NCBI RefSeq assembly: GCF_029968035.1
Contig: NZ_JASCIQ010000024.1
Span: 1 to 64,000 of the forward strand
DNA: 64,000 nucleotides
Reading direction: 5' to 3'
Origin: Streptomyces cavernicola
GTDB taxonomy: Bacteria; Actinomycetota; Actinomycetes; Streptomycetales; Streptomycetaceae
A model generated the notes under the pieces. That model was not told the origin of the DNA and made no database searches. It saw only the letters and a program-made list of their open reading frames with translations. The translations under genes and the position numbers were made by a program. Each line of letters starts with the position of its first letter. The stretch's first letter is position 1. Positions 30,001-38,347 of the stretch are shown here, piece after piece.

Positions 30001-31778
30001 GCGTCCCAGGCGTGCGCGGCGGCCTGTGCGGCGTCGGCTGCGCGGGCCGCGGTGAGCTCGGCGCGGGCTTCCGTGGAGGCGGCTTCCTTGGCGCGTTCGG
30101 CGGCTCCGCGCGCGGCGTCCCTGGCCGTGTCCCAGGCGGCGACCGCGGTCTTCTCGGCGTCGCTCGCGGCGAGCGCGGCGCGGGCCGGGTCGGCGTCAGG
30201 CGCGGCGTCGTCGAGCCAGCCCGCGCGGACGGCTTCGGCGGTCTCCTGCTCGACCTCGGCGAGGCGTTGGCGCAGGTGGCCTGCCTCGCTGCGGGCGCGC
30301 TGGGCCTCGGTGGCGGCGACGGTCGCGTCGCGGTGCGCGGTCTCGCCGACCTCCTGGAGCGCGGCGGAGCGCTCCTCCTCCTCGCTCGCGTGCCGTTCGC
30401 CGTCCTCGGCGGCCGCGTGCAGGGCGCGGACCAGGTCGGACGCGGCCTTGGCGCGGGCGGCGAGCGCGGGGGCGGCGTCCCGCTCGGCCTCGCGGATCGC
30501 GGCGGCCACGCGCGCGGAGCGGTCGGCGGCGGCGCGGTGCCGGAGCACGGCCTCGGCGGCCTGCCAGGCGGAGTGCAGCGTACGGGCGTCGGCCAGCTCC
30601 CGCTTCTGCGCAGTGGCGGCCTTCTCGGCGGCGGTGAGCGCCAACGAGGCGTGCCGGTAGGCGAGTTCGGCGGCGATGCCGGCGCTGCGGGCGCGCTTCT
30701 GCTCGGCCTCGGTGACGGTGTGGGCGGCGGCGGTGACGCGCTGCGCGAGGTCGGCGGCGCGGCCGCGCTCCTCGGCGGCGCGGGCGGAGAGCCTGCGGGC
30801 GAGGGCGCGGGTGCGCCGCTCGGCGCCGGAGTGCACATCACGCGCGCGTGCCCGTACGTCGGTGGCTTCGACGATGCGGCCGAGCAGGTCGACGGAGCCG
30901 GCCGTGAAGTCCCGCTCGGCGATCAGTTCGGCGCGCCGGCCGAGCTTGTTGCCGAAGCCGCTGACCAGGTCGGCGAGGCCGTCGGTGTCCCGGGTGTCGG
31001 TGACCGCGCGGAGCAGCAGGTCGGTGAAGTCGGAGTCCTTCTTGACGGCGAAGAGGCCTGCGGCCTCGCCCTCGTCGGCGTTCATCTCCCGCTGGTAGCG
31101 GAAGAGTTCGGGGTCGAGGCCCAGCTCGCCGAGGTGCTCGTTCCAGCGGTCGTGGATCTCCTCCCAGTGCACCTCCAGGTGCGGGTACGCCTTGCCCGCC
31201 TCGGTGAGGGCGTCCCGGAAGCCCTTCATGGTGCGGCGGCGGCCCTGCGCGCCGGAGGCCCCTTCGGCGGCGGCGCGCATCGAGGTGGCCTCGGCCACCG
31301 GCAGGTTGTCCAGGCTGAGCCCGGGGCCCGGCCGGAAGGAGTACCAGGCCTCGGCGAACTTCCTCGGGTCGTTGGAGACCTGTCGGCCGCGCCACTCGCT
31401 GACCTTGCCGACGACGACGCACTCGCCGGTGAGGGTGTGCTGCCACTCCAGGGCGACGTGCCCGCAGTCGTCGGCGAGGAGGAACTTGCGCAGGACGCCG
31501 GAACTGGCGCCGCCCAGGGTGTTGCGGTGGCCGGGCAGCATCACCGAGAAGATCAGCTTGAGCAGGACGGACTTGCCGCCGCCGTTCTCCAGGAAGAGCA
31601 CACCCGCGGGGGCGGGGCGGCGGGGCGGGCCCGCGGGCTCGTCCTCGAAGAACTCCGCCTGAGTGGGCGCGGGGTCGGGCACGGCGGCGCCGACTCCGCG
31701 CAGGTCGAGCACGGTGTCGGCGTAGCGCGCACCGGCTGGTCCGATGGAGTAGAGGCGGACCCGGGACAGCTCGTACAT
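27021..31778 (-). CDS. Giant SMC/MukB/JetC-like ATPase, 1585 residues
   Basis: Third gene of a three-gene condensin-like module. The head is split as in SMC proteins: an N-terminal P-loop LENGGGKSVLLK near residues 63-74, about 1300 residues rich in Ala, Glu, Arg and Gln that must form long coiled coils with a hinge-like middle, and a C-terminal ABC signature FSGGQLLTAAIALYC near 1448 followed by Walker B GTLFLDNP near 1482-1489. Oddly, the Walker B aspartate is followed by Asn, not the catalytic Glu. I chose the ATG at 31778 (MYELSRVRLY). It lies 100 bases after the winged-helix gene. Family resemblance to MukB, MksB or JetC is by architecture and order, not by a search. Confidence 0.8.
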   Translation of the reverse strand: MYELSRVRLYSIGPAGARYADTVLDLRGVGAAVPDPAPTQAEFFEDEPAGPPRRPAPAGVLFLENGGGKSVLLKLIFSVMLPGHRNTLGGASSGVLRKFLLADDCGHVALEWQHTLTGECVVVGKVSEWRGRQVSNDPRKFAEAWYSFRPGPGLSLDNLPVAEATSMRAAAEGASGAQGRRRTMKGFRDALTEAGKAYPHLEVHWEEIHDRWNEHLGELGLDPELFRYQREMNADEGEAAGLFAVKKDSDFTDLLLRAVTDTRDTDGLADLVSGFGNKLGRRAELIAERDFTAGSVDLLGRIVEATDVRARARDVHSGAERRTRALARRLSARAAEERGRAADLAQRVTAAAHTVTEAEQKRARSAGIAAELAYRHASLALTAAEKAATAQKRELADARTLHSAWQAAEAVLRHRAAADRSARVAAAIREAERDAAPALAARAKAASDLVRALHAAAEDGERHASEEEERSAALQEVGETAHRDATVAATEAQRARSEAGHLRQRLAEVEQETAEAVRAGWLDDAAPDADPARAALAASDAEKTAVAAWDTARDAARGAAERAKEAASTEARAELTAARAADAAQAAAHAWDAERGAAESLAAEERLVELLGLPAHRPARRAVPQPRTAAATDGETVPAYATTGATTGAAAGGTAGATAGASGGAAADEQGDAETALSFEELDRFADELKELLEQGVGSAERQLFDLRTAAADDARILGALGDGGLLPPGPDVLATVEYLGEHGIPALPGWRYLAQAVDPADHARVLAARPELVDGVVITDPDTHARAREVLDGAALLPRSAVAVGTAAALVAPTPAPSSEGATAQDVFLVPPNPAMHDEHAADEERQALRTRAAERDEEIRQLAARLGKDRELAARLSSWRSGCPAGRLGELAEAARAARAFADEAEAELAEARTARAEADEVAADAARVRDERQDAAQRARRAADALAGLAFRLRERAAWQAKLRELADEAVESEARAQSCLERARAADEDRRAAQRTADDAHRTARALRAERAEIAGAPEDESLDAEPPNAPLAALREAYRAASQLYEKVGVGADLRADQARAEGDESAALAELDRLSNKVRTRAGQLLEGTDGADGPSRQAAAARAESLVQMLETRMSAASEQLGRLRGEAERHAPEDGEAHAELPEDLAPADAEHAQSLLRTASAELAACTEALRQAEAAHTELLHAHRTAEDGAGGFDETAALLRDLLRDHHDEAAADGEERPEPYPGSLDEARQSAAEARRSLRGCAADLSAAESAVREASDVLVRHANSTRYEQVRTPARQQIRELPASALPEHAGRWADAFAPRLRVLTDELEQLERNRDSIVDRLRGLVESALTTLRSAQRLSRLPEGLGEWSGQEFLRIRFDEPDQATLTERLGEVVDEATRAAVKKNSDLRRDGMSLLLRGVQAAIEPRGVAVEILKPDAVLRAERVPVGQMGDVFSGGQLLTAAIALYCTMAALRSNDRGRDKHRHAGTLFLDNPIGRANATYLLELQRAVADALGVQLLYTTGLFDTTALAEFPLVIRLRNDADLRAGLKYISVEEHLRPGLPQQDPEGETVHGEITATRMYKRPAEAAAD

Positions 31779-31878
31779 GGCGGCGGACTCTCGTCGTAAG
31801 TCTGAAGTCGTGTGTCGTACAGGGGTGTTGGCGGGCAGGAGTGTCGGCGGCCTGCGCCCGCGCTTTCTAGGACATGGC

Positions 31879-32772
31879 CTAGGACCGCTCGCCGGCGTGG
31901 AACGGCAGCCCTGCGCCCTCGGCCAGCTCCAGGTCGCCCTCGGCCTCGGCGGGCAGGAGGCTGGCGGAGCCGTCGGTGACGGGCACGATGCCGAGGTCGA
32001 GGAGCTCGGCCATGGCGGCGCTGCCCGCCATGTCGCGCACCTGCAGCTGATAGCGGGCCGTCGTGCGGTACGTACCCCCCGAGTCGTCGCCGGTGCGCTG
32101 CAGGAAGCCGGAGTCGGTGAGGAAGGCGACGGCCTTGGCGACGATGCCGGTGGTCGATCCGGCGAGGCGGCGGGCGTCCTTGGTGGCGCCGGTCGAGCTG
32201 CGCCGGGCCCAGATCCGCCAGGCCGATTCGAGGCCCGGTGCGTCGCTGGCCGGGTCGGTGTTCTCGCCCTGCTCCTCGGCGCGCTCCTCCAGGCGGCTGC
32301 AGGCCTGGCGGACGAACGCGTCCACGCCGTTGACGGTGACCCGGCCGATGTACGCGTCGTCGGCGAGGTCCTCCGGGCGCGGGAAGGCCATCGCGGCGAC
32401 GGCGAGGTGGGCGAGGCCGTGCAGGAAGCGGTCGCCGGCGTCGGAGGAGGCACGCCGCGCGTAGTCGCCCATGCGGACCGCGAAGACGGAGTCCTCGGCG
32501 GCGGTGACCGCCATGCCCGCGCGCGGGGAGACCTCCAGGACGACCAGGCCGAGGCCGGTCGCGACGGCGTCGGCGAGGCGCGCGAAGGGCGCGTCCTCGC
32601 GGTACCTGCGCAGCAGTTCGGTGTACTCGGCGTCCCGCGCGGGCTGCAGCTTGGGCTGGAGCCCGAAGGACACGAGCCGCGCGGCGTCGGCGGCGTCGGC
32701 CGGGGTGACGGGCGCGGGCGCGGGGCGGGCGTCGGGCTCGCTCCAGGGGGCGTCCGGGTGGTGCTCGGTCAC
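31879..32772 (-). CDS. Winged-helix protein, MukE/JetB-like position
   Basis: Second gene of the condensin-like module. I do not recognise a family from sequence alone. The 297 residues are soluble; the C-terminal third (KAVAFLTDSGFLQRTGDDSGGTYRTTARYQLQVRDM) looks like a winged helix with a beta-hairpin wing, and the middle is helical, which fits the MukE/MksE/JetB subunit that binds kleisin. The GTG at 32772 follows GAGGAG. It begins 64 bases after the upstream gene ends, and 100 bases separate it from the ATPase gene. Confidence 0.72.
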   Translation of the reverse strand: MTEHHPDAPWSEPDARPAPAPVTPADAADAARLVSFGLQPKLQPARDAEYTELLRRYREDAPFARLADAVATGLGLVVLEVSPRAGMAVTAAEDSVFAVRMGDYARRASSDAGDRFLHGLAHLAVAAMAFPRPEDLADDAYIGRVTVNGVDAFVRQACSRLEERAEEQGENTDPASDAPGLESAWRIWARRSSTGATKDARRLAGSTTGIVAKAVAFLTDSGFLQRTGDDSGGTYRTTARYQLQVRDMAGSAAMAELLDLGIVPVTDGSASLLPAEAEGDLELAEGAGLPFHAGERS

Positions 32773-32836
32773 GGGTACTGCTCCTCGTACGTACGGAAAA
32801 GGCCGGGGCTCGGGGCGGAGGGGCGGGCGGGGGCTC

Positions 32837-34342
32837 TCATGCGGCCTCCGTCCGGTCCGCCGCCATCCCCGCGGCGTCGAGGAGCGCCGTGCCCACGATC
32901 AGGTCGGCGCCGCCGAACTCCGGGTCGTCGAGCTCGGTGCCGTCGTCCACGGCGAACAGCAGCTTGGATTCGCCCTGGCGGTAGGCCGTGCCGACCGGGG
33001 GGCTGGCCGCGTGCACCGCCAACAGGGCGAGCAGATACGGCAGTTCGGGGTCGATGCGGCGGGCGTCGGCGAGCAGGCCCGAGAGGCGGCGCGGGGCGTC
33101 GTGCTCCAGGTCGAGCAGCTCCATGGCGGCGGCCAGCTGCTCCTCGCTGAAGCGGCTGTCGTCGGGGGTGGCGACGAGGTCGGGCTCGGGCATCTCGGCG
33201 CCCAGGTGCTCACGCTCCAGGGGCGGGGCGAGGAGCATGTCGACGAGGTCGCCGACGCGCACCGCGGACGGGGTGCGCAGCCCCGCCCCGCGCGCGAAGA
33301 ACGCGTCGGTGACGCGCAGCGCCTGCTCGACGGGGAGCGGCAGGACGGGGGCGACCAGCTGCCCGTAGAGGTCGAGCCCCGCGCGGGCGGCGGGCGGGGC
33401 GAAGGCCTGGCGGTCCTGCTCGGCGCGGAACAGCGGCCCCGCTTCGAGGAGGCGGGACTGCAGTTGGGTGTGGCGGCGGATGCAGTCCTTGACGATGTCG
33501 ACGAGTTCGGCGGCGCGGGGCTTGTGCTCGGGGCCCTCGGCCTCGTCGCGGGCCTTGCGGATGTTGGTCAGGATGGCGTTCTCGTGGCGGTACCGGTCGG
33601 CGACGTGGTCGAGCGCCTCGGCGATCATGTCGGGCACGGCCTCCAGCCAGTCGACCGCGCGGACGTTGCGCCGGGTGGCGTCGAGGGCGCGGCGGAGCGT
33701 CTCGCTGTACTGCACCGTGCGGTAGCGGGCCTGCTCGGCGGCGAGTTGGGCGTCGGCGAGGCGGCCGCGGCTGATCAGCACCTCCAGTTTCACCTCGGCG
33801 GCGATCTGGGCGCTGGTGACGTCCGTGTCGAGGGCGCCGACCAGGACGTTGACCGCTTCGTCGGTGGTGCGCAGGTAGACCCCGCCGCCGTAGCCGGGGA
33901 CCTCTTCGATGAGCTTGAAGTCGTAGTCCCTGCGGACGTACGTCCCGTCCGGGCCGAAGGTGCCGTAGACCGCGCGGAAGCCGCGGTCCACGCTGCCGAC
34001 GTTGATCAGGTTCTCCAGGACCCAGCGGGCCACCCGCTCGTGCTCGGCGCTCGGCCGCTGCGGGGCCTGGGCGGCGATGCGGGGGACGAGCCGGGCCACT
34101 ATCTGGTCGTGGTCCGCGCCCGTGTCGAAGTCCATGTTCAGCGTGACCAGGTCGATCGCGGAGAGGGCCACTTCCGCCATCGCGTACACCGAGTACTCGC
34201 CCGCGAGGTTGGCCTTGCGGGTGTCGAGGTCGTGGAGCGGGGCCGTGCAGGCGAGGGCGCGCAGGCGCCGGGCCAGGCCCTCGTCGGCGGCCGGGCCCGG
34301 AGCCGGGGAAGGTACGGCGTTGGCCGGGGCAGGTGCAGTCAC
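32837..34342 (-). CDS. Kleisin-like subunit (MukF/JetA position), 501 residues
   Basis: First gene of the condensin-like module. The protein is almost wholly helical. The N-terminal part (HERVARWVLENLINVGSVDRGFRAVYG) could be a winged helix, the middle (about 170-300) is a helical bundle with DAQLAAEQARYRTVQYSETLRRALDATRRN, and the C-terminal third is acidic and could be a second wing. Length and position fit MukF, MksF or JetA. The GTG at 34342 has no ribosome site; TAATCT lies seven bases upstream and could be a -10 box for a leaderless message. Three CGTCACGC repeats sit 105-135 bases upstream. Confidence 0.68.
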   Translation of the reverse strand: MTAPAPANAVPSPAPGPAADEGLARRLRALACTAPLHDLDTRKANLAGEYSVYAMAEVALSAIDLVTLNMDFDTGADHDQIVARLVPRIAAQAPQRPSAEHERVARWVLENLINVGSVDRGFRAVYGTFGPDGTYVRRDYDFKLIEEVPGYGGGVYLRTTDEAVNVLVGALDTDVTSAQIAAEVKLEVLISRGRLADAQLAAEQARYRTVQYSETLRRALDATRRNVRAVDWLEAVPDMIAEALDHVADRYRHENAILTNIRKARDEAEGPEHKPRAAELVDIVKDCIRRHTQLQSRLLEAGPLFRAEQDRQAFAPPAARAGLDLYGQLVAPVLPLPVEQALRVTDAFFARGAGLRTPSAVRVGDLVDMLLAPPLEREHLGAEMPEPDLVATPDDSRFSEEQLAAAMELLDLEHDAPRRLSGLLADARRIDPELPYLLALLAVHAASPPVGTAYRQGESKLLFAVDDGTELDDPEFGGADLIVGTALLDAAGMAADRTEAA

Positions 34343-34446
34343 GTCGGAAAGATTAGGCGGTCCCACTGACAACGGCCGAAACGACGCAGATGAGACGGGG
34401 TCCGAGCCCGATCGACGCCCGATTTGCCTTGTTTGCACGGGGAGTT

Positions 34447-34476
34447 GGCGTCACGCCCTCGTCACGCAGCGTGACG
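34447..34476. promoter_or_regulatory. Cluster of three CGTCACGC repeats upstream of the condensin-like operon
   Basis: GGCGTCACGCC (34447-34457, palindromic) is followed by CGTCACGC-A-GCGTGACG (34460-34476, perfect 8+1+8 inverted repeat). CGTCACGC thus appears twice direct, 11 bases apart, and once inverted. The spacing equals one helical turn, as expected for cooperative repressor binding. A role as terminator of the upstream gntR gene cannot be excluded. Confidence 0.5.
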
Positions 34477-34552
34477 GAGTGGGCCCGGCCACGGACACGG
34501 TCCGTCACCCGCGCTCCCACTCCGCTCACTCCTGCCCCACGCCCCGCTTCCC

Positions 34553-35242
34553 TCACTGCTCGCCCGCGTCCCCGAGCCCCGCCTCGTACGCCTCGACCAT
34601 GCCGAGACGCGAGTCGTCGAGGTAGCGGCCGAGGAGGCGCTCGGCGGCCGGGCGGTCGCCGGACTCCAGGGCCTTCAGGATCTCCCGGTTGCGGGACAGG
34701 TACGGCTCGTGCAGCCGGCGCGGGTCGTCCACGACGTGGAAGACCAGGCGCAGTTCGGCGAAGACGCTGCGCATCAGCTCGTCCATGCGCGCGCTCCCGG
34801 CGAGCGCGACGAGCTCGCCGTGGAACCGGATGTTGGCGGTGCCGACGCCCTTCCAGTCCTTGGCCCGCGCCGCGCGGTGCGCGTCGGCGACGGCGGCGGC
34901 CGGGCCGTCGAGCGCGTACGGCGGCCGGCCGAGGCCGCGCACCACGGCGCACTCGACGAGGCGGCGGGTGCGGAAGATGTCCTCGACGTCCTCGACGGTC
35001 AACACCCGTACGAAAACGCCCCTGTTGAGCTCGTGCGTGAGCAGCCGCTCGTGCGTCAGGAGCCGGAACGCCTCCCTCAGGGTGTTGCGCGAGACCTTGA
35101 GGGCCGAGCCGATGCTCTCCTCCGAGAGCCGCTCGCCGGGCGGGAAGTACCCGTCGGCGATCCGTCCGCGCAGGATGTCCGCCACCCGCTCCGCCGTGCT
35201 CGTGCGCCCCAGGAGCGCACGGTCGTCCACGAGTCCGCTCAT
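34553..35242 (-). CDS. GntR-family regulator (FadR/FCD subfamily)
   Basis: Probable repressor of the adjacent divergent 5-oxoproline operon. The 229 residues have an N-terminal winged helix (TAERVADILRGRIADGYFPPGERLSEESIGSALKVSRNTLREAFRLL, about 15-62) and a helical FCD effector domain containing the metal-binding pattern (HRAARAKD, FHGELVALAGS, and Arg/His in the last helices). I chose 35242 (MSGLVDDRALLG). A 19-base palindrome fitting the GntR/FadR consensus lies about 70 bases upstream, between this gene and the MFS gene. Confidence 0.9.
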   Translation of the reverse strand: MSGLVDDRALLGRTSTAERVADILRGRIADGYFPPGERLSEESIGSALKVSRNTLREAFRLLTHERLLTHELNRGVFVRVLTVEDVEDIFRTRRLVECAVVRGLGRPPYALDGPAAAVADAHRAARAKDWKGVGTANIRFHGELVALAGSARMDELMRSVFAELRLVFHVVDDPRRLHEPYLSRNREILKALESGDRPAAERLLGRYLDDSRLGMVEAYEAGLGDAGEQ

Positions 35243-35312
35243 CGCTCGTCCACCAGGCCGTTCATGGCGGAATTCAAGCGCAGATACCAGAACGAGACAA
35301 CACAGGTATTGA

Positions 35313-35331
35313 GGGATTGTTGAACAATCCC
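35313..35331. promoter_or_regulatory. GntR-type operator GGGATTGTT-G-AACAATCCC
   Basis: Perfect 9+1+9 palindrome in the divergent gntR/MFS control region. Its core TTGT-N3-ACAA fits the TNGTNNNACNA pattern of FadR-subfamily operators, so the neighbouring GntR protein very probably binds here and controls both directions. Confidence 0.8.
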
Positions 35332-35401
35332 CTACGGTGCTCGGAACGCGCACCAGCGTGAACCCGTGAAGCGCCCTCCTCCCACTCCAGCGAGGTGCCG
35401 G

Positions 35402-36724
35402 ATGAGTACGACCCCTCAGGGCCACCCCACAGCCCAGGCCGAACCCAGCCCGCCGACCGACCAGCCCGGCCGGCCCGGCCGGCCCGCCGACGACAGCGGC
35501 GCGTTCGCCTGGCTGCGTGCCCTCGGCCCGCGCGGACGCCGCGCCTTCGGCGGCGCGTTCGGCGGCTACGCGCTCGACTCCTACGACTACTTCACGCTGC
35601 CCCTGAGCATGGTGGCGATCTCCGCCTACTTCGCCCTGGACAGCGGCCAGACCGGCCTGTTCACCACCGTGACGCTGGTCGTCTCGGCCGTCGGCGGCGC
35701 CCTCGCCGGGGTACTCGCGGACCGGGTGGGCCGGGTCAAGGCCCTGATGCTCACGGTGATCACGTACGCGGTGTTCACCGTGGCGTGCGGCTTCGCGCCC
35801 AACTACGAGACGCTGCTGCTGTTCCGCGCCCTTCAGGGGCTCGGTTTCGGCGGCGAGTGGGCGGTCGGCGCGATCCTGGTCGCCGAGTACGCGACGGCCA
35901 AGCACCGCGGCCGCACCCTCGGCGCCATCCAGAGCGCCTGGGCGGTCGGCTGGGCCCTCGCAGTGGTGGTCTACACGCTGGTCTTCCAATTCCTCGACGA
36001 GGGCCTCGCCTGGCGCGTGATGTTCTTCACCGGCGCCCTGCCCGCCCTGCTCGTGATCTACGTACGGCGCAACGTCAAGGACGCCCCCGAGGCCGCCGAG
36101 GCGCGTGAACAGAGCCGTGAGAAAGGCTCGTTCGCCGCCATCTTCAAGCCGGGCATGCTGCGCACCACGCTCTTCGCGGTGCTGCTCTCGACAGGCGTGC
36201 AGGGCGGCTACTACACGCTGTCCACCTGGATCCCCACCTATCTGAAGACCGAGCGCGGCCTCTCCGTCGTCGGCACCGGCGGCTATCTCGCCGTGCTCAT
36301 CTCGGGCGCCTTCATCGGCTACCTGGCCGGCGGCTACCTCACGGACCTGCTCGGCCGGAAGAAGAACATCGCGCTCTTCGCGTTCCTCTCCGCCGTGTGC
36401 ATCCTGTCCTTCTCGATGATCCCCGAAGGCGCCAACGGCACCCTTCTAGTGGTGAGTTTCCCGCTCGGCTTCTGTATGTCGGCCATTTTCAGCGGCTTCG
36501 GCTCGTTCCTCAGCGAGCTGTACCCGACGGCGGTACGCGGCACAGGGCAGGGTTTCACCTACAACGCGGGCCGCGGGATAGGTGCGGTTTTCCCCACCCT
36601 GGTGGGCTTCCTCGCCGACAGCTGGGGCGTCGGCGGCGCCCTGGTCTTCGGCGCCCTCGCCTACGGCATCGCCGTCCTCGCCCTGCTCGGCCTGCCCGAG
36701 ACGCGCGGCAAGGAGCTGTTGTGA
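35402..36724 (+). CDS. MFS transporter, first gene of the 5-oxoproline operon
   Basis: Twelve-helix major facilitator with the loop motif DRVGRVKAL between helices 2 and 3 and a repeat in DLLGRKKNIAL between helices 8 and 9. The 440 residues resemble the organic acid/sialate-proton symporter branch. It likely imports the operon substrate (5-oxoproline, D-glutamate or a related amino acid). I chose the ATG at 35402 (MSTTPQGH) behind GAGG; the first 35 residues are a Pro-rich cytoplasmic tail. It overlaps the DUF1445 gene by four bases (GTGA). Confidence 0.85.
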   Translation: MSTTPQGHPTAQAEPSPPTDQPGRPGRPADDSGAFAWLRALGPRGRRAFGGAFGGYALDSYDYFTLPLSMVAISAYFALDSGQTGLFTTVTLVVSAVGGALAGVLADRVGRVKALMLTVITYAVFTVACGFAPNYETLLLFRALQGLGFGGEWAVGAILVAEYATAKHRGRTLGAIQSAWAVGWALAVVVYTLVFQFLDEGLAWRVMFFTGALPALLVIYVRRNVKDAPEAAEAREQSREKGSFAAIFKPGMLRTTLFAVLLSTGVQGGYYTLSTWIPTYLKTERGLSVVGTGGYLAVLISGAFIGYLAGGYLTDLLGRKKNIALFAFLSAVCILSFSMIPEGANGTLLVVSFPLGFCMSAIFSGFGSFLSELYPTAVRGTGQGFTYNAGRGIGAVFPTLVGFLADSWGVGGALVFGALAYGIAVLALLGLPETRGKELL

Positions 36725-37509
36725 GCCGCACCGCGGCCGACCAGCGGCCACGCGCGGTACGGGCCCGTTTCCGGGCCGGAGAGAGCGCCCCCACGGCGGG
36801 CCTCGCGCCCGGCCACACGCAGGCCAACCTGATCTCGGTCCCCGCGGACTGGGCGTACGACATGCTGCTGTTCTGCCAGCGCAACCCGAAGCCCTGCCCG
36901 GTGCTCGACGTCACCGACGCCGGCGACTGGTCCACCCAGCTCGCGCCCGGCGCCGACCTGCGCACGGACCTGCCCGGCTACCGCGTGTGGGAGCACGGCG
37001 CGCTCGTCGCCGAACCGGACGAGGTCACCGGGCACTGGCGCGGGGACCTGGTGACGTTCCTGCTCGGCTGCAGCTTCACGTTCGAGGCGGCCCTGATCGC
37101 CGCCGGGGTGCCGGTGCGCCACATCGAGCTGGGCCGGAACGTGCCCATGTACGACACGGACCGCCCCTGTCGGCCCGCTGGGCGGCTGCACGGCCGCACG
37201 GTGGTCTCGATGCGCCCGGTGCCGCCCGAGCGGCTCTCCGCGGCGATCAGGGAGACCGCACTCTTCCCGTCGTTCCACGGCAGCCCGGTGCACTGCGGCG
37301 ACCCCGCAGCGCTCGGCATCGCCGACCTGGACCGGCCGGACTTCGGCGACCCCGTGGACGTACGGCCGGACGAGATCCCGGTGTTCTGGGCCTGCGGCGT
37401 GACCCCGCAGGCCGCGGTCATGGCCTCCCGGCCGCCGTTCGCGATCACCCACGCACCGGGGCGGATGCTGATCACGGACGCCCGCGACGAGCACTACCGG
37501 GTGCTGTGA
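36721..37509 (+). CDS. DUF1445 protein, putative D-glutamate cyclase/hydro-lyase
   Basis: The family, once called putative hydro-lyase, includes the bacterial-type domain of mammalian D-glutamate cyclase, which forms 5-oxo-D-proline from D-glutamate. The 262 residues show the usual pattern: GHTQANLISVP near the N-terminus, FLLGCSFTFEAAL, RNVPMYDT, and CGDPAALGI then CGVTPQAA. Its GTG overlaps the MFS stop, so the two are coupled. Directly before pxpA-B-C it suggests the pathway makes 5-oxoproline internally as well as importing it. Confidence 0.85.
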   Translation: MSRTAADQRPRAVRARFRAGESAPTAGLAPGHTQANLISVPADWAYDMLLFCQRNPKPCPVLDVTDAGDWSTQLAPGADLRTDLPGYRVWEHGALVAEPDEVTGHWRGDLVTFLLGCSFTFEAALIAAGVPVRHIELGRNVPMYDTDRPCRPAGRLHGRTVVSMRPVPPERLSAAIRETALFPSFHGSPVHCGDPAALGIADLDRPDFGDPVDVRPDEIPVFWACGVTPQAAVMASRPPFAITHAPGRMLITDARDEHYRVL

Positions 37510-37582
37510 AGCGCCATGAAAACCCTCCCTGTTGAGCCCGTTTTCCTGTCCAGCCCACTCCTTCAAGGACGTACGTACGCAC

Positions 37583-38347
37583 ATGAGCCAGGTAGTCATC
37601 GACCTCAACGCCGACCTCGGCGAGGGCTTCGGGCGCTGGCGGCTCACCGACGACGAGCAGCTGCTCTCCGTGGTGACCAGCGCCAACGTGGCCTGCGGCT
37701 TCCACGCCGGGGACGCCGCCACCATGCGCCGGGTGTGCGAGCTCGCCGCGGAGCGGGACGTGCGCATCGGCGCGCAGGTGTCCTACCGCGACCTGGCGGG
37801 CTTCGGGCGGCGCGCGATGGACGTGCCCGCCGACGAGTTGTGCGCCGAAGTCGCTTACCAGATCGGCGCCTTGGAGGTGTTCGCCAGGGCGGCCGGCACG
37901 CGCGTGGCGTACGTGAAGCCGCACGGCGCGCTCTACAACCGGGTCGTGCGCGACGAGGAGCAGGCCGGGGCCGTGGTCGACGGTGTGATCCTGGCGGGCG
38001 GTCAGCTGCCGCTGCTCGGCCTGCCGGGCTCCCGCCTGCTCGACATGGCGGAGAAGGCCGGACTGCCCACCGTGACCGAGGCGTTCGCCGACCGCGCCTA
38101 CACCGACGAGGGAACCCTGGTGCCACGCGCGCGTGCCGGTGCGGTGATCGCCGACGCGGACGAGGTCGTCGCCCGCTCCCTCGCCCTGGCCACGACCGGC
38201 TCGGTCGCGTCCCTCACCGGGAGGCCGGTCGACGTGGGCGCCCGCTCCCTGTGCCTGCACGGCGACACCCCGGGGGCGGTGGCCCTCGCCCGCGAGGTCC
38301 GCGCCCGCCTGGAGGCGGGCGGCGTCGACGTACGGCCCTTCTCATGA
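37583..38347 (+). CDS. pxpA: 5-oxoprolinase subunit PxpA (LamB/YcsF family)
   Basis: Subunit A of the three-part ATP-dependent 5-oxoprolinase that opens 5-oxo-L-proline to glutamate. The family start DLNADLGEGFGRW is intact, followed by SANVACGFHAGD and KPHGALYN, which form the metal/substrate pocket. At 254 residues it is full length. I chose the ATG at 37583; AAGGA lies a little far upstream. It overlaps pxpB by four bases (ATGA). Confidence 0.92.
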   Translation: MSQVVIDLNADLGEGFGRWRLTDDEQLLSVVTSANVACGFHAGDAATMRRVCELAAERDVRIGAQVSYRDLAGFGRRAMDVPADELCAEVAYQIGALEVFARAAGTRVAYVKPHGALYNRVVRDEEQAGAVVDGVILAGGQLPLLGLPGSRLLDMAEKAGLPTVTEAFADRAYTDEGTLVPRARAGAVIADADEVVARSLALATTGSVASLTGRPVDVGARSLCLHGDTPGAVALAREVRARLEAGGVDVRPFS

